Assembly (NCBI GenBank): GCA_017462445.1
Contig: JAFTRB010000097.1
Span: 1-19,355, forward strand
Direction of reading: 5' to 3'
Length of the DNA: 19,355 nucleotides
Source of the DNA: Clostridia bacterium
GTDB lineage: Bacteria; Bacillota_A; Clostridia; Oscillospirales; CAG-272
The stretch's first letter is position 1. Each line of letters starts with the position of its first letter. Below the pieces are notes generated by a model. It was not told where the DNA came from. It worked only from the letters and a program-made list of their open reading frames with translations, and made no database searches. This document shows positions 1-7,560 of this stretch, in pieces. A program made the translations under genes and the position numbers.

Positions 1-32
1 GGCTGGGTCTTTATTAGCCTTAATAATAAAAA

Positions 33-66
33 GCAGTGGTGCGCTGCAATCGCAGCGCACCTCTGT
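33..66 (-). terminator. Terminator of the XRE/hypothetical operon
   Basis: A perfect 10-bp stem (GGTGCGCTGC at 38-47 with GCAGCGCACC at 52-61) closes a 4-nt loop. After a T/T mismatch it extends by CAG/CTG. Read on the minus strand it is followed by CTTTTTATTATT. It lies about 60 nt after the stop of the 137-residue gene, so it probably ends that operon. Confidence 0.7.
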
Positions 67-128
67 CTTGTCGAAACGACCTTTAGGCTATTACTGTGCT
101 GTGTTTAGTAAGCTTTCCGTTCTGCCCT

Positions 129-542
129 TTAGCCCAGCTTTTCGATAAAGCTCTCCAGATGCGCTTCGGACATAAGGTAAATGTTGTTTTTCAGAGGCGA
201 GGCGAGGTGAGATTTGAAGGCGTCTGTATCGAGGCCGGTTATGCTTGCGGCCGTGCCTCTTATGGCGACTACGGTTATGCTATCTCTTTTGCGCTGTGGC
301 TTTAAGACATACTGCCTGTCGCTTGATGGTCGCGACATACCGCCGAAGGGGTAGAGCTGCTCCCAGATTATATCACCGCTTTCGAGGGCGTAGATATGGG
401 AGGCTTTGTTCGCACTTTTGCGGCTGATGTAAATAAGAAGGTCGGTTTCCCCCAGAGTGACGCGGTAGAAGTCAAAATGCTCCAGCGCCTGCTTTTCTGC
501 GCCCCCTAGGAGCTTTTTCAACCGGTTATTGCAAATCGACAT
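129..542 (-). CDS. Hypothetical protein, 137 aa
   Basis: I do not recognise this protein. It is soluble-looking, with no signal peptide or membrane segment, and is predicted as mixed alpha/beta. The middle (about residues 25-90) contains alternating hydrophobic stretches such as DLLIYISRK and SITVVAIRG. AAAGGAG lies 6 nt before the ATG, inside the end of the upstream XRE gene. The 12-nt gap and shared terminator imply one transcript with that regulator. The pairing suggests a partner or target of the regulator, but nothing in the sequence proves it. The reading frame is real judging by its ribosome binding site, its tight spacing and the lack of a better frame on the other strand. Confidence 0.75.
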   Translation of the reverse strand: MSICNNRLKKLLGGAEKQALEHFDFYRVTLGETDLLIYISRKSANKASHIYALESGDIIWEQLYPFGGMSRPSSDRQYVLKPQRKRDSITVVAIRGTAASITGLDTDAFKSHLASPLKNNIYLMSEAHLESFIEKLG

Positions 543-554
543 AATGAACTCCTT

Positions 555-1679
555 TCACTTTGAGCTATTGAATTCTTCTATTTCCCGAAGAAGCTTGCGG
601 TAGCGCTCGTTGTCCTTAATCGGCCCGAAGCAGGGCATTGACATTATCTCGTCGAGGTTTTGATATCTGTCGCCAAATTTTCCGCCGACCTCGGAGAGGA
701 AGGGGGATTCTATTTTGAAGCCGGAAGAGATAAGCTCCCCCTTTTCCTTTATGTCATAGCGGATAGCTTTTTCCAATGAATCGAGGGCAAGCTCCATATC
801 CCCTTTTTCCATTGCCTTTTCGGCAAGCAAAACATAAATGTCACCGCCCTCGGGATGATGGAAGGGCATTTTTATTTCATTTTTGAAGATTATATCAAGC
901 ATTTCTATAAGGCGCTTGTAAATATCCATAGCCTTGTCGGCTTCCTCCACGGAATCGTACGCCTTGGCAAGCGAGACGGCGCCACCGATCAGCGCCCAAA
1001 GAGTGTTCATAATATAGAACTGATAGCTGTTAATCTCGGTTCTGATATCCTTTTGCCAGTGGGCATAGACTGCATACATTCTGTGGATGTTAAAGTCCAC
1101 CCTTGTCGGGAATTTCTCCGCCTCCTTGCGCGCCTCGGCAAAATTGCCGTAAGCCGAGTGGAGCATAACCATTATCATTCTTGCGCGAAGTATGCGGTTT
1201 ATGTTGTCATCATAGGCGAGGATGAAGCTTGCGTGCTTTTTGCAGGACTCATATAGGGCGTGGGCGTTCTTTTCGTCATAAATCGGGTTGGCGGGGTATG
1301 CTAAAGAAATCTCAAGCTCCATACATTGAATAAGCAGAGTACAGTTGTCGGGATAAAGCTTAAGTCCCTCAAGAAGGACATTATACTTCTCGGTCAGGCA
1401 TTCCACTGTCAGTGGGAAGGTTATCTTTTTTTGCGCTCGCTGAAGAATTTCGGCTATGTCCTCGGTTTTCTTTATTTCGCCAGCTCCGAGAAGAACATCT
1501 GTGCTTACTCCGAAAATATGAGCGAGAGGGACGATTTGGGATAGGTCCGGCATACCGCTTTCGTTTTCCCATTTTGAAATAGCCTGAGCGGTTACACCAA
1601 GCTTTTCAGCGAGCTCCTCCTGTGTTAAGCCACGCCCACGGCGAAGCTCCTTTATTGTTTTACCTATTGAATGCTGCAT
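555..1679 (-). CDS. XRE-family transcriptional regulator with helical C-terminal domain
   Basis: A 374-residue protein. Residues 6-62 form a clear Cro/C1-type helix-turn-helix, with the recognition region around TAQAISKWENE and the typical downstream helix PLAHIFGVSTDVLLG. The remaining 300 residues are strongly alpha-helical, with TPR-like helix pairs such as EADKAMDIYKRLIEMLD and GDMELALDSLEKAIRYD. This plan (HTH plus TPR-like sensor) resembles large XRE regulators and, loosely, the RRNPP peptide-sensing family. No peptide gene was seen nearby, so peptide sensing is only a possibility. GGAAGGAGG precedes the ATG at about 7 nt spacing. The gene has its own promoter and is followed after 12 nt by the 137-residue gene. 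Confidence 0.88.
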   Translation of the reverse strand: MQHSIGKTIKELRRGRGLTQEELAEKLGVTAQAISKWENESGMPDLSQIVPLAHIFGVSTDVLLGAGEIKKTEDIAEILQRAQKKITFPLTVECLTEKYNVLLEGLKLYPDNCTLLIQCMELEISLAYPANPIYDEKNAHALYESCKKHASFILAYDDNINRILRARMIMVMLHSAYGNFAEARKEAEKFPTRVDFNIHRMYAVYAHWQKDIRTEINSYQFYIMNTLWALIGGAVSLAKAYDSVEEADKAMDIYKRLIEMLDIIFKNEIKMPFHHPEGGDIYVLLAEKAMEKGDMELALDSLEKAIRYDIKEKGELISSGFKIESPFLSEVGGKFGDRYQNLDEIMSMPCFGPIKDNERYRKLLREIEEFNSSK

Positions 1680-1706
1680 GATGAACCTCCTTCCTGTTAC
1701 ATTTTA

Positions 1707-1735
1707 AGTATAACAAAGACGCGCTAAATAGTGAA
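1707..1735 (-). promoter_or_regulatory. Promoter of the XRE regulator operon
   Basis: On the minus strand: TTCACT (1730-1735), 17-bp spacer, TATACT (1707-1712), with an extended -10 TG one base upstream. The -35 is weak and the -10 good. It lies 28 bp upstream of the start codon. Confidence 0.6.
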
Positions 1736-1773
1736 CATACAGATTGGCAATATTTGCTCAACGAGCGGTTGTG

Positions 1774-3222
1774 TTACTCTACGCCGTGATAACCATGCTT
1801 TTCTGCATTTCCTAAAAGATATAAGAATGCAAATGCGGGAATTCTTAATAACTCCTTGCCATTTGGAGCATTATGCACACCAAAATCGGTTGCAGTTTTA
1901 GTAATAATAATCGCAACAGATGCCTCATCGCAAAACTCAATAATTGCATCATCATCGGCAATCGGGGCAGATTCGCGGTATTTTACCTCAATCAAAATGT
2001 TTTTAGTCATAGGATAATCAACCACAACATCGATTTCCTTGTTCTTTTTGCCACCGCGGAAATACCCAACAGAGGTTGCGAATTTATAATAAAATGATGT
2101 TACATGCTTATATACTGCTGTTTCAACTACCTTGCCCATACCAACGGGATCTGTTAAGATTAAATCATCCATCAAAACAGCGTTTCGTATAGCTGCGTCT
2201 GCAATGTAAATTTTGGGTCTTGCCTTCAGCACCTTTTTGCCCGCCATATCAACCGGCCAGCTTTGGTATATCAGATTTGCGCTTTCCAAGTATTGAATGT
2301 AATTCTCTACGGTGGCGCGCGACACTCCATTTAATTCTTTGGTAATTGCATCAATAGATATTATTTCCGAGGATACATTGCACAAATATAAGAAAATTCG
2401 TTCAAGCTCCGTTGCATTTCTAATGTTATAAAGAGAGGGCAAATCGCGCTTTAATACCTTATCGACAACATCTTCTCTCATAATCTGCTGTGCCATCAAA
2501 TCATTATCTGCAAGCGCAAGCTCGGGGAATCCTCCCACTTGCAGATATCTAATGAAATGATTTTGAACCTTTGAAAGCTGTAGCATAATCTGAGTGCGCT
2601 CATACTGAGATTTCTTCAACAAATCCGTTGCCTTGAGGTTTTCGGGAATATCGGGCTTATCAAGCTCAAGCAGCTCACAATATTCATAAAAGGATAAAGT
2701 GGGTATTTGAATGATAGACCAACGGCCGGCACCGCTTTCTCTGCTCCCCTTGATTAAAGCAGGGCTTGCTGATCCGGTAGCAACAATACTTGTATCCGGT
2801 TGATTATCATATATTATTTTTAACCAACGATCCCAATCGGAGGTATACTGTATTTCATCAAAGAAATAGTATACATCCTGGTTTGCATATATATTTTCGT
2901 GATAACAATCCAGGACATCCTGAAATTGGCTCAGCTTGAGCATTGGATGATCCATAGAAATAAAAACGATTTTTTGCGGAGGAACTCCTTCCCTTAACAA
3001 CTCTTCAATCATTTGATATTGAATTGTAGTTTTTCCAACCCTTCTAGCGCCGGTCAAAACAACAGTACGGCGAAGGCTGCGCTCGTTTAAACGCTTCATA
3101 GCTTCATAGAAAGCAAATCTTTTATAGTTTTTAGTCATCTTGGGATTTACAACGCCGGTTTTCCACCATGGATTATAAGCGGTTAACACCTTCAAGATGC
3201 CATCCTTTGAGGTAATAGCCAT
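1774..3222 (-). CDS. AAA family ATPase with DUF4143 and PD-(D/E)XK-like C-terminus
   Basis: A 482-residue protein of the widespread AAA_14/DUF4143 type. Walker A is GARRVGKT (58-65). Walker B is VYYFFDE (117-123), with D122 and E123 as metal and catalytic acids. A sensor-1-like segment SIVATGSASPAL follows at 145-156. A winged-helix segment lies near 285-325. The C-terminal part carries E367, D398 and E412-V-K414, which fits the PD-(D/E)XK nuclease fold. Proteins of this class are usually annotated only as ATP-binding proteins; a role in DNA metabolism or defence has not been settled. The gene stands alone, is visibly more AT-rich than lysS or rsmE, and has AAAGGAGGGG before its ATG. Recent acquisition is an inference from composition. 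Confidence 0.92.
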   Translation of the reverse strand: MAITSKDGILKVLTAYNPWWKTGVVNPKMTKNYKRFAFYEAMKRLNERSLRRTVVLTGARRVGKTTIQYQMIEELLREGVPPQKIVFISMDHPMLKLSQFQDVLDCYHENIYANQDVYYFFDEIQYTSDWDRWLKIIYDNQPDTSIVATGSASPALIKGSRESGAGRWSIIQIPTLSFYEYCELLELDKPDIPENLKATDLLKKSQYERTQIMLQLSKVQNHFIRYLQVGGFPELALADNDLMAQQIMREDVVDKVLKRDLPSLYNIRNATELERIFLYLCNVSSEIISIDAITKELNGVSRATVENYIQYLESANLIYQSWPVDMAGKKVLKARPKIYIADAAIRNAVLMDDLILTDPVGMGKVVETAVYKHVTSFYYKFATSVGYFRGGKKNKEIDVVVDYPMTKNILIEVKYRESAPIADDDAIIEFCDEASVAIIITKTATDFGVHNAPNGKELLRIPAFAFLYLLGNAEKHGYHGVE

Positions 3223-3245
3223 ATTAAACCCCTCCTTTTGTAATT

Positions 3246-3274
3246 AGAATAGCATAAAAATAAATATTTGTCAA
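3246..3274 (-). promoter_or_regulatory. Promoter of the AAA/DUF4143 gene with upstream palindrome
   Basis: On the minus strand: a perfect -35 TTGACA (3269-3274), 17-bp spacer and -10 TATTCT (3246-3251), 24 bp before the start codon. A perfect 10-bp palindrome AAGTATACTT lies at 3285-3294, just upstream of the -35, where an activator or repressor could bind. Confidence 0.75.
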
Positions 3275-3431
3275 GAAAAACTATAAGTATACTTGCAATT
3301 ATTTTCAGAAATGATTCATTTTCGGTGCAATTCTCTTTATTATTTTATACAATACTGTGGATTTTTACTCAAAAGCAAGTAATAGAGGCGTGCGCTATGA
3401 AATTACAATATGTGAATAGGATAAGGGCACA

Positions 3432-3464
3432 AAAAGCTCTCCGATTGGATTTTGGAGAGCTTTT
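3432..3464 (-). terminator. Terminator after the ABC permease
   Basis: An 11-bp perfect inverted repeat (AAAAGCTCTCC at 3432-3442, GGAGAGCTTTT at 3454-3464) with an 11-nt loop and T-runs on both strands. It begins 10 nt after the permease stop codon. The rest of the gap up to the AAA gene promoter is AT-rich, and I see no gene in it. Confidence 0.88.
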
Positions 3465-3474
3465 ATACTTTAGT

Positions 3475-4608
3475 TTACAGGCTGTTTATGCCGATGAGGG
3501 AAAGGAGAATGATGAATATCAGGTAGATGACGGCGCGGGAAAGCGCAGAGGCGTATTCGTATTTCAGCATTCTTTTTATGCTCGGATCGGTCATACCGAT
3601 GCTCTTGTAGGCAGTGAGTGCCTTCGCTCTTGCGATGCTGTGAGCCTTGATGATATATACTGCCTGAAGCACGCCGAACAGGGTCAATGCAAGGAGGGAT
3701 AAAATGCCGAAAAGGGCTATGTTGCCGGCAAAGACCTCTACCAGCTCGGCTACATCAATTCCATAGCTCGGCGTGTGGTCTATCACTCTTGTGTCCGAGA
3801 CCAGCGCAAAGAAAAGGATTGCCAAGAAGGGATAAAGAACGCTTGCTATGAACATAAATGTAATTCTGTTGTAGGTGCTGCTGTGGTATGATACGCTCTT
3901 TTTTGCGAGGCGCTTTTCGATGGGCATATGGCGGAAGGTGTAGGATTTTCTGTAATTATGCCTGCTTTCGGCTTCCCCTTTGTTGTGGGCCTTGACATTC
4001 TCCATAAGCGACACGCCGCCATTTCCCCTCGGGGCGTGGTTGGCTAAAAGCACAAGCAGAATGCCGAGAGCCGAGAGAAGCACCGATGGCAGAGCCGAAA
4101 GAGGGGAGGGGGCGAAGTCACTGGCAAAGATTTTTGCGACCGTACCTACAAAGAGCTGCGAGGGGAGCATACCGAGCAGGCTGCCCGATATGATTGGAAT
4201 TCCGTACAAAATGAGTGTCTCGGAGGCAGAGATGATCGTTCTTTGGCCGCCTGTTGCGCCGATGCTTGCAAGGGTTGCAAGGAAGCGCCTGTTTTCCTCC
4301 GCTTGAAGCCTTGAAAATATAAAGAGCGAGGAAAAGGTAAGAATTATCAGGGCTATTGCGATAAAGCTTATTCCCGAAACAATTTCGGCAAAGAATTCTT
4401 TGATCGCCTCTACCGTTAAGGCGCTTTCTGCGCTTGTGGCTTCAAGTCCGAGGGTTGGATTTGACAGCTTGAATTCCTCCAGAGATATAACGAAGCAGAG
4501 GAGGAAGGATAATATAAAGAAGGAGACGAGTGCGGCGAAGGCCTGAAGCAGGCTTTTCCCCGGGCTTTTTCTTAGCTTGGCAAGAGTGATATGCAACAGC
4601 GTTTTCAT
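3475..4608 (-). CDS. ABC transporter permease, FtsX-like, apparently short at the C-terminus
   Basis: A 377-residue membrane protein and partner of the adjacent ATPase. Hydrophobic segments lie near residues 20-42, 73-95, 130-155, 168-190, 240-265, 290-318 and 355-374. The layout is two FtsX-like halves: the motif LATLASIGATGGQ in the first half is matched by LTAYKSIGMTD in the second. The first half continues with two helices after this motif, while the second stops after one, and a terminator follows 10 nt later. The extracellular loops are short, unlike MacB or LolC. The start ATG is 1 nt after the ATPase stop, with AAGGTG as ribosome binding site. The substrate cannot be deduced; export of a lipid, peptide or antibiotic is possible for this family. 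Confidence 0.85.
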   Translation of the reverse strand: MKTLLHITLAKLRKSPGKSLLQAFAALVSFFILSFLLCFVISLEEFKLSNPTLGLEATSAESALTVEAIKEFFAEIVSGISFIAIALIILTFSSLFIFSRLQAEENRRFLATLASIGATGGQRTIISASETLILYGIPIISGSLLGMLPSQLFVGTVAKIFASDFAPSPLSALPSVLLSALGILLVLLANHAPRGNGGVSLMENVKAHNKGEAESRHNYRKSYTFRHMPIEKRLAKKSVSYHSSTYNRITFMFIASVLYPFLAILFFALVSDTRVIDHTPSYGIDVAELVEVFAGNIALFGILSLLALTLFGVLQAVYIIKAHSIARAKALTAYKSIGMTDPSIKRMLKYEYASALSRAVIYLIFIILLSLIGINSL

Positions 4609-4609
4609 A

Positions 4610-5284
4610 TCACCTTACCTCGTTACCGATTATCTGTCCGTTTTTTAGAGTTATCAGGCGTTTTGCCCTGTCGGCAACCGCCTTGCTGTGGGTGACGATG
4701 ATAACGGTAATCTTCTTTTCTTCGTTCAACTTGCAAAGAAGTCCGAGGATATCTTCGCTGTTTTTCTCGTCAAGGTTTCCCGTAGGCTCGTCGGCGAGGA
4801 TAAGCGATGGCCTTTGAAACAGGGCGCGCGCTATTGCCGCCCTCTGCTGCTGACCGCCGGACAAGGAGCTTGGAAAGTCCCACTCTCTGCCAAGGAGCCC
4901 GACCGCCTGCAGGATTTCCGCCAGCGCCTCCTCGTCTACATCACCGCCGTCAAGCTCGACGGGGAGGGTAATATTATCCCTGATATTCAGCTCCGGAATC
5001 AGGTTGTAGAACTGGTATACAACGCCGATTTTTGTGCGGCGCATTTTGCAAAGCTCGTCATTTGAAAGCCCTGTCAGGCTGATTCCGTCTATAATAATCT
5101 CGCCCTCGTCGGGGGAATCCATGCCGCAGAGCTGGTTCAGGAGAGTTGTTTTCCCCGAGCCCGACTCGCCTACGATGGCAACCAGCTCTCCGTCACCGAC
5201 GGCGAGGCTAACACCGTCAAGAGCCGCGATCTCCGTGCCGAAGGAGTCATATTTCTTTGTGAGATTTGTAATTTTAATTCCCAT
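4610..5284 (-). CDS. ABC transporter ATP-binding protein, MacB/LolD type
   Basis: A 224-residue nucleotide-binding subunit with every expected motif: Walker A GESGSGKT (39-46), a Q-loop in GVVYQFYNL, signature LSGGQQQR (about 141-148), Walker B LILADE followed by the D-loop region PTGNLD, and the H-loop histidine in IIVTHS. Length and sequence fit the MacB/LolD/YtrE subfamily, which pairs with FtsX-like permeases. It would sit on the cytoplasmic face as a dimer and drive the permease encoded immediately downstream. GGAGGG precedes the ATG at about 5 nt. No two-component system or GntR regulator is adjacent, so the inducer is unknown. Confidence 0.95.
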   Translation of the reverse strand: MGIKITNLTKKYDSFGTEIAALDGVSLAVGDGELVAIVGESGSGKTTLLNQLCGMDSPDEGEIIIDGISLTGLSNDELCKMRRTKIGVVYQFYNLIPELNIRDNITLPVELDGGDVDEEALAEILQAVGLLGREWDFPSSLSGGQQQRAAIARALFQRPSLILADEPTGNLDEKNSEDILGLLCKLNEEKKITVIIVTHSKAVADRAKRLITLKNGQIIGNEVR

Positions 5285-5360
5285 TTTTCCCTCCTGCCCC
5301 CGCTTTGCTTAAATCAAGAGCATAATCAAGCCGCTTCAAGAGTCTGTTTTCTATAAGGCT

Positions 5361-5395
5361 ATTTTAGCATATTATGCTGTGTATATCAAGTATAC
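5361..5395 (-). promoter_or_regulatory. Promoter of the ABC operon with overlapping inverted repeat
   Basis: On the minus strand: -35 TTGATA (5384-5389), 17-bp spacer, -10 TAAAAT (5361-5366). The -35 lies inside the inverted repeat GTATA-N5-TATAC (5381-5395), a plausible repressor operator. The leader to the start codon is about 70 nt, and I saw no further structure in it. Confidence 0.68.
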
Positions 5396-5425
5396 AATTG
5401 TAAATAAACTTTCCTCTGCTAAAAG

Positions 5426-5453
5426 AAAAGAGCCGAACGGTGTCGGCTCTTTT
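5426..5453 (-). terminator. Terminator after lysS
   Basis: An inverted repeat of AAAAGAGCCGA (5426-5436) and TCGGCTCTTTT (5443-5453), with a 6-nt loop and T-runs in both directions. It lies about 50 nt past the lysS stop and before the ABC promoter, so it insulates the two units. Confidence 0.87.
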
Positions 5454-5502
5454 TGCTTGTTTTCTTGTGTTTTTGCTTTATTGGAATGCTTGCTCTTCCG
5501 TA

Positions 5503-7005
5503 TTAAACCTCGGGCTTCATTGTGGGGAAGAGGAGGACATCGCGGATGGATGCGGAGTCGGTGAGAAGCATAACAAGGCGGTCAACACCGAAGCCTAAGC
5601 CGCCTGTGGGGGGCAGGCCGTACTCGAGGGCGGTGACATAGTCATAGTCGACCTCTGCGTGGCAGGTGGGCTCGTCCTTGAGCTTTGCCTCGACCTGTCT
5701 CTCGAAGCGCTCCTTCTGGTCGATGGGGTCATTAAGCTCGGAGAAGGCGTTGCCGAACTCGGTGCAGTTGATGAAATACTCAAATCTCTCGGTGAAGAGG
5801 GGATTGGTGGGCTTCCTCTTTGCGAGGGGGCTATTCTCTACGGGATAGTCATAGATGAAGGTGGGCTGAATGAGCTTGTCCTCGACAAAAGCATCGAACA
5901 GCTCGACCAAGACCGTACCCCGTGTTGCGTTTTCGGGCACCTCGACGTGCATAGCCTTGGCGCAGGCACGAGCATCCTCGTCGCTCTGCCAATCGTTGTA
6001 ATCCACGCCGGCGTACTTCTTTACTGCCTCAACCATAGTGAGTCTTTCCCAGTGACCGAGGTCTATCTCGATGCCCTGGTAGGTGATTTTTGTGCTGCCG
6101 CAAACCTCCTTGGCAAGCATCTTGTAAAGCTCCTCGACGAGGTCCATCATTCCGTAATAATCGGTGAATGCCTCATAAAGCTCGATGGTGGTGAATTCGG
6201 GATTGTGCTTGGGGTCCATACCCTCGTTTCTGAAAATTCTGCCGACCTCGTAAACCTTATGCATACCGCCAACTATGAGCCTCTTCAGGTAAAGCTCGGT
6301 CTCGATACGGAGGTACATATCCATATCAAGGGTGTTGTGGTGGGTGATGAAGGGCCTTGCGGAGGCGCCGATCTCAAGGGGAACAAGTATGGGAGTATCT
6401 ACCTCAAGGTAGCCGCGATTGTCAAGGAACTCACGGATGAGCTTAAGAATCTTGCTCCTCTTAACGAAGGTATCCTTAACCTCGGGGTTGACGATAAGGT
6501 CAACATATCTCTGTCTGTATCTCTGCTCCACATTGGTAAGACCGTGGAACTTCTCGGGCAGGGGAAGGAGCGATTTTGCAAGAAGGGTGATGCTTGTTGC
6601 GTGAATGGAGACCTCGCCTGTACGGGTGCGGAAGAGATGGCCCTCAACACCGATAATGTCGCCGACATCCCACTTCTTGAAGCCAGCATAGACCTCCTCG
6701 CCTACGCCGTCTCTTGCAACATAGAGCTGGATCCTTCCGTCACCGTCCTGAAGATGCGCGAAGGATGCCTTGCCCATAATTCTGCGGCTCATCATTCTGC
6801 CCGCTACACGGACTGCGATAGTCTCGCCCTCGGCAAGCTCGCTCTCGCGCGCCTCGTAGGCAGCAATAGCCTGGGGCGCTGTATGTGTGGTGTCAAACTT
6901 GGTTATTTCAAAGGGATTTCTGCCCTCGGCAACGAGGGAGGCGAGCTTCTCGCGTCTTACGACCAGCTCGCTTGTGCTGCTTTGAGTCTCTTGCTTGTTA
7001 TCCAT
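5503..7005 (-). CDS. lysS: Lysyl-tRNA synthetase, class II
   Basis: Charges tRNA-Lys with lysine in the cytoplasm. Numbered from the upstream TTG, an N-terminal OB-fold anticodon-binding domain covers about 65-145 (IAVRVAGRMMSRR, SFAHLQDGDGRIQLYV). The class II catalytic core follows with motif 1 near EVDTPILVP, the GASARPFITHHN loop, motif 2 GRIFRNEGMD...HNPEFTTIE (258-278) and motif 3 GGLGFGVDRLVMLL (471-484). The length of about 500 is normal. Two starts compete: TTG at 7014, only 3 nt from AAAGGA, and ATG at 7005, 12 nt from it. I chose the ATG because 3 nt is too close for a TTG start, but this is not certain. It is 27 nt after greA, the common greA-lysS arrangement, with no room for a T-box. 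Confidence 0.97.
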   Translation of the reverse strand: MDNKQETQSSTSELVVRREKLASLVAEGRNPFEITKFDTTHTAPQAIAAYEARESELAEGETIAVRVAGRMMSRRIMGKASFAHLQDGDGRIQLYVARDGVGEEVYAGFKKWDVGDIIGVEGHLFRTRTGEVSIHATSITLLAKSLLPLPEKFHGLTNVEQRYRQRYVDLIVNPEVKDTFVKRSKILKLIREFLDNRGYLEVDTPILVPLEIGASARPFITHHNTLDMDMYLRIETELYLKRLIVGGMHKVYEVGRIFRNEGMDPKHNPEFTTIELYEAFTDYYGMMDLVEELYKMLAKEVCGSTKITYQGIEIDLGHWERLTMVEAVKKYAGVDYNDWQSDEDARACAKAMHVEVPENATRGTVLVELFDAFVEDKLIQPTFIYDYPVENSPLAKRKPTNPLFTERFEYFINCTEFGNAFSELNDPIDQKERFERQVEAKLKDEPTCHAEVDYDYVTALEYGLPPTGGLGFGVDRLVMLLTDSASIRDVLLFPTMKPEV

Positions 7006-7032
7006 TTGTGTCAATAATCCTTTCGCTGGGTC

Positions 7033-7518
7033 TTATGCTTCCTTGGCTCTTGCAACCGAGAGAACGCGCAGGTGCTGGGTGCGAACGCCCGCGCCCTCAA
7101 CAACGACCTCGTCACCCTCCTTTGCTCCAAGGAGCGCTGCTCCGATGGGAGAGGAGTCGGAAATCTTGCCGTTTTCGGGGTCGGTCTCGTAGGAGCCAAC
7201 TATGTGATACTTAAACTCGCGGTTTCTCTCAACATTGAAGAACACTACAATAGAGCCGACGGATATCTTGCTCTCGTCAATCTGGCTCTCGTCGATCACC
7301 TTTGCGTTGGAGATCATCTCCTGAAGCTCGGCAATTCTTGCGTGAATGATTGCCTGCTCCTGCTTAGCTGCGTCGTACTCGCTGTTCTCGCTGAGGTCGC
7401 CGTATGCGCGCGCCTTGGAAATCTCCTTTTTATTCTCCTCAACTCTTACATTAAGAAGATAGTCAAGCTCCTCCTGCAGAGCGCGGAAGCCCGCAGGCGT
7501 GTAAAATTTCTGTTCCAT
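7033..7518 (-). CDS. greA: Transcription elongation factor GreA
   Basis: Rescues backtracked RNA polymerase by stimulating cleavage of the transcript 3' end. The 161-residue length is typical. The N-terminal coiled coil (about 1-75) carries the acidic tip residues D41 and E44 in the motif ARAYGDLSENSEYDAAK. These insert through the polymerase secondary channel. The C-terminal FKBP-like domain (about 85-157) includes VGSIVVFF and the SPIGAALLGAKEGDEV motif. AGGAG lies about 9 nt before the ATG. The gene sits between the S41 protease (42-nt gap) and lysS (27-nt gap). Without a terminator or clear promoter in either gap, all three are probably cotranscribed. Confidence 0.97.
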   Translation of the reverse strand: MEQKFYTPAGFRALQEELDYLLNVRVEENKKEISKARAYGDLSENSEYDAAKQEQAIIHARIAELQEMISNAKVIDESQIDESKISVGSIVVFFNVERNREFKYHIVGSYETDPENGKISDSSPIGAALLGAKEGDEVVVEGAGVRTQHLRVLSVARAKEA

Positions 7519-7560
7519 TTTGGTTGTCTCCTGTCTATTAATTGTAAATAATTATTTGCA

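Noticed and set aside
3268..3702. 144-codon open frame on the plus strand
   Set aside because: It runs through a strong bidirectional terminator hairpin and antisense into the permease; no ribosome binding site.
5659..7017. 452-codon open frame on the plus strand
   Set aside because: It lies antisense to lysS, whose motifs are complete, and its product shows only a low-complexity Leu/Gly/Val-rich pattern typical of an antisense frame of a GC-rich gene.
7006..7032. T-box leader upstream of lysS
   Set aside because: Only 27 nt separate greA and lysS, and no T-box core motif is present.
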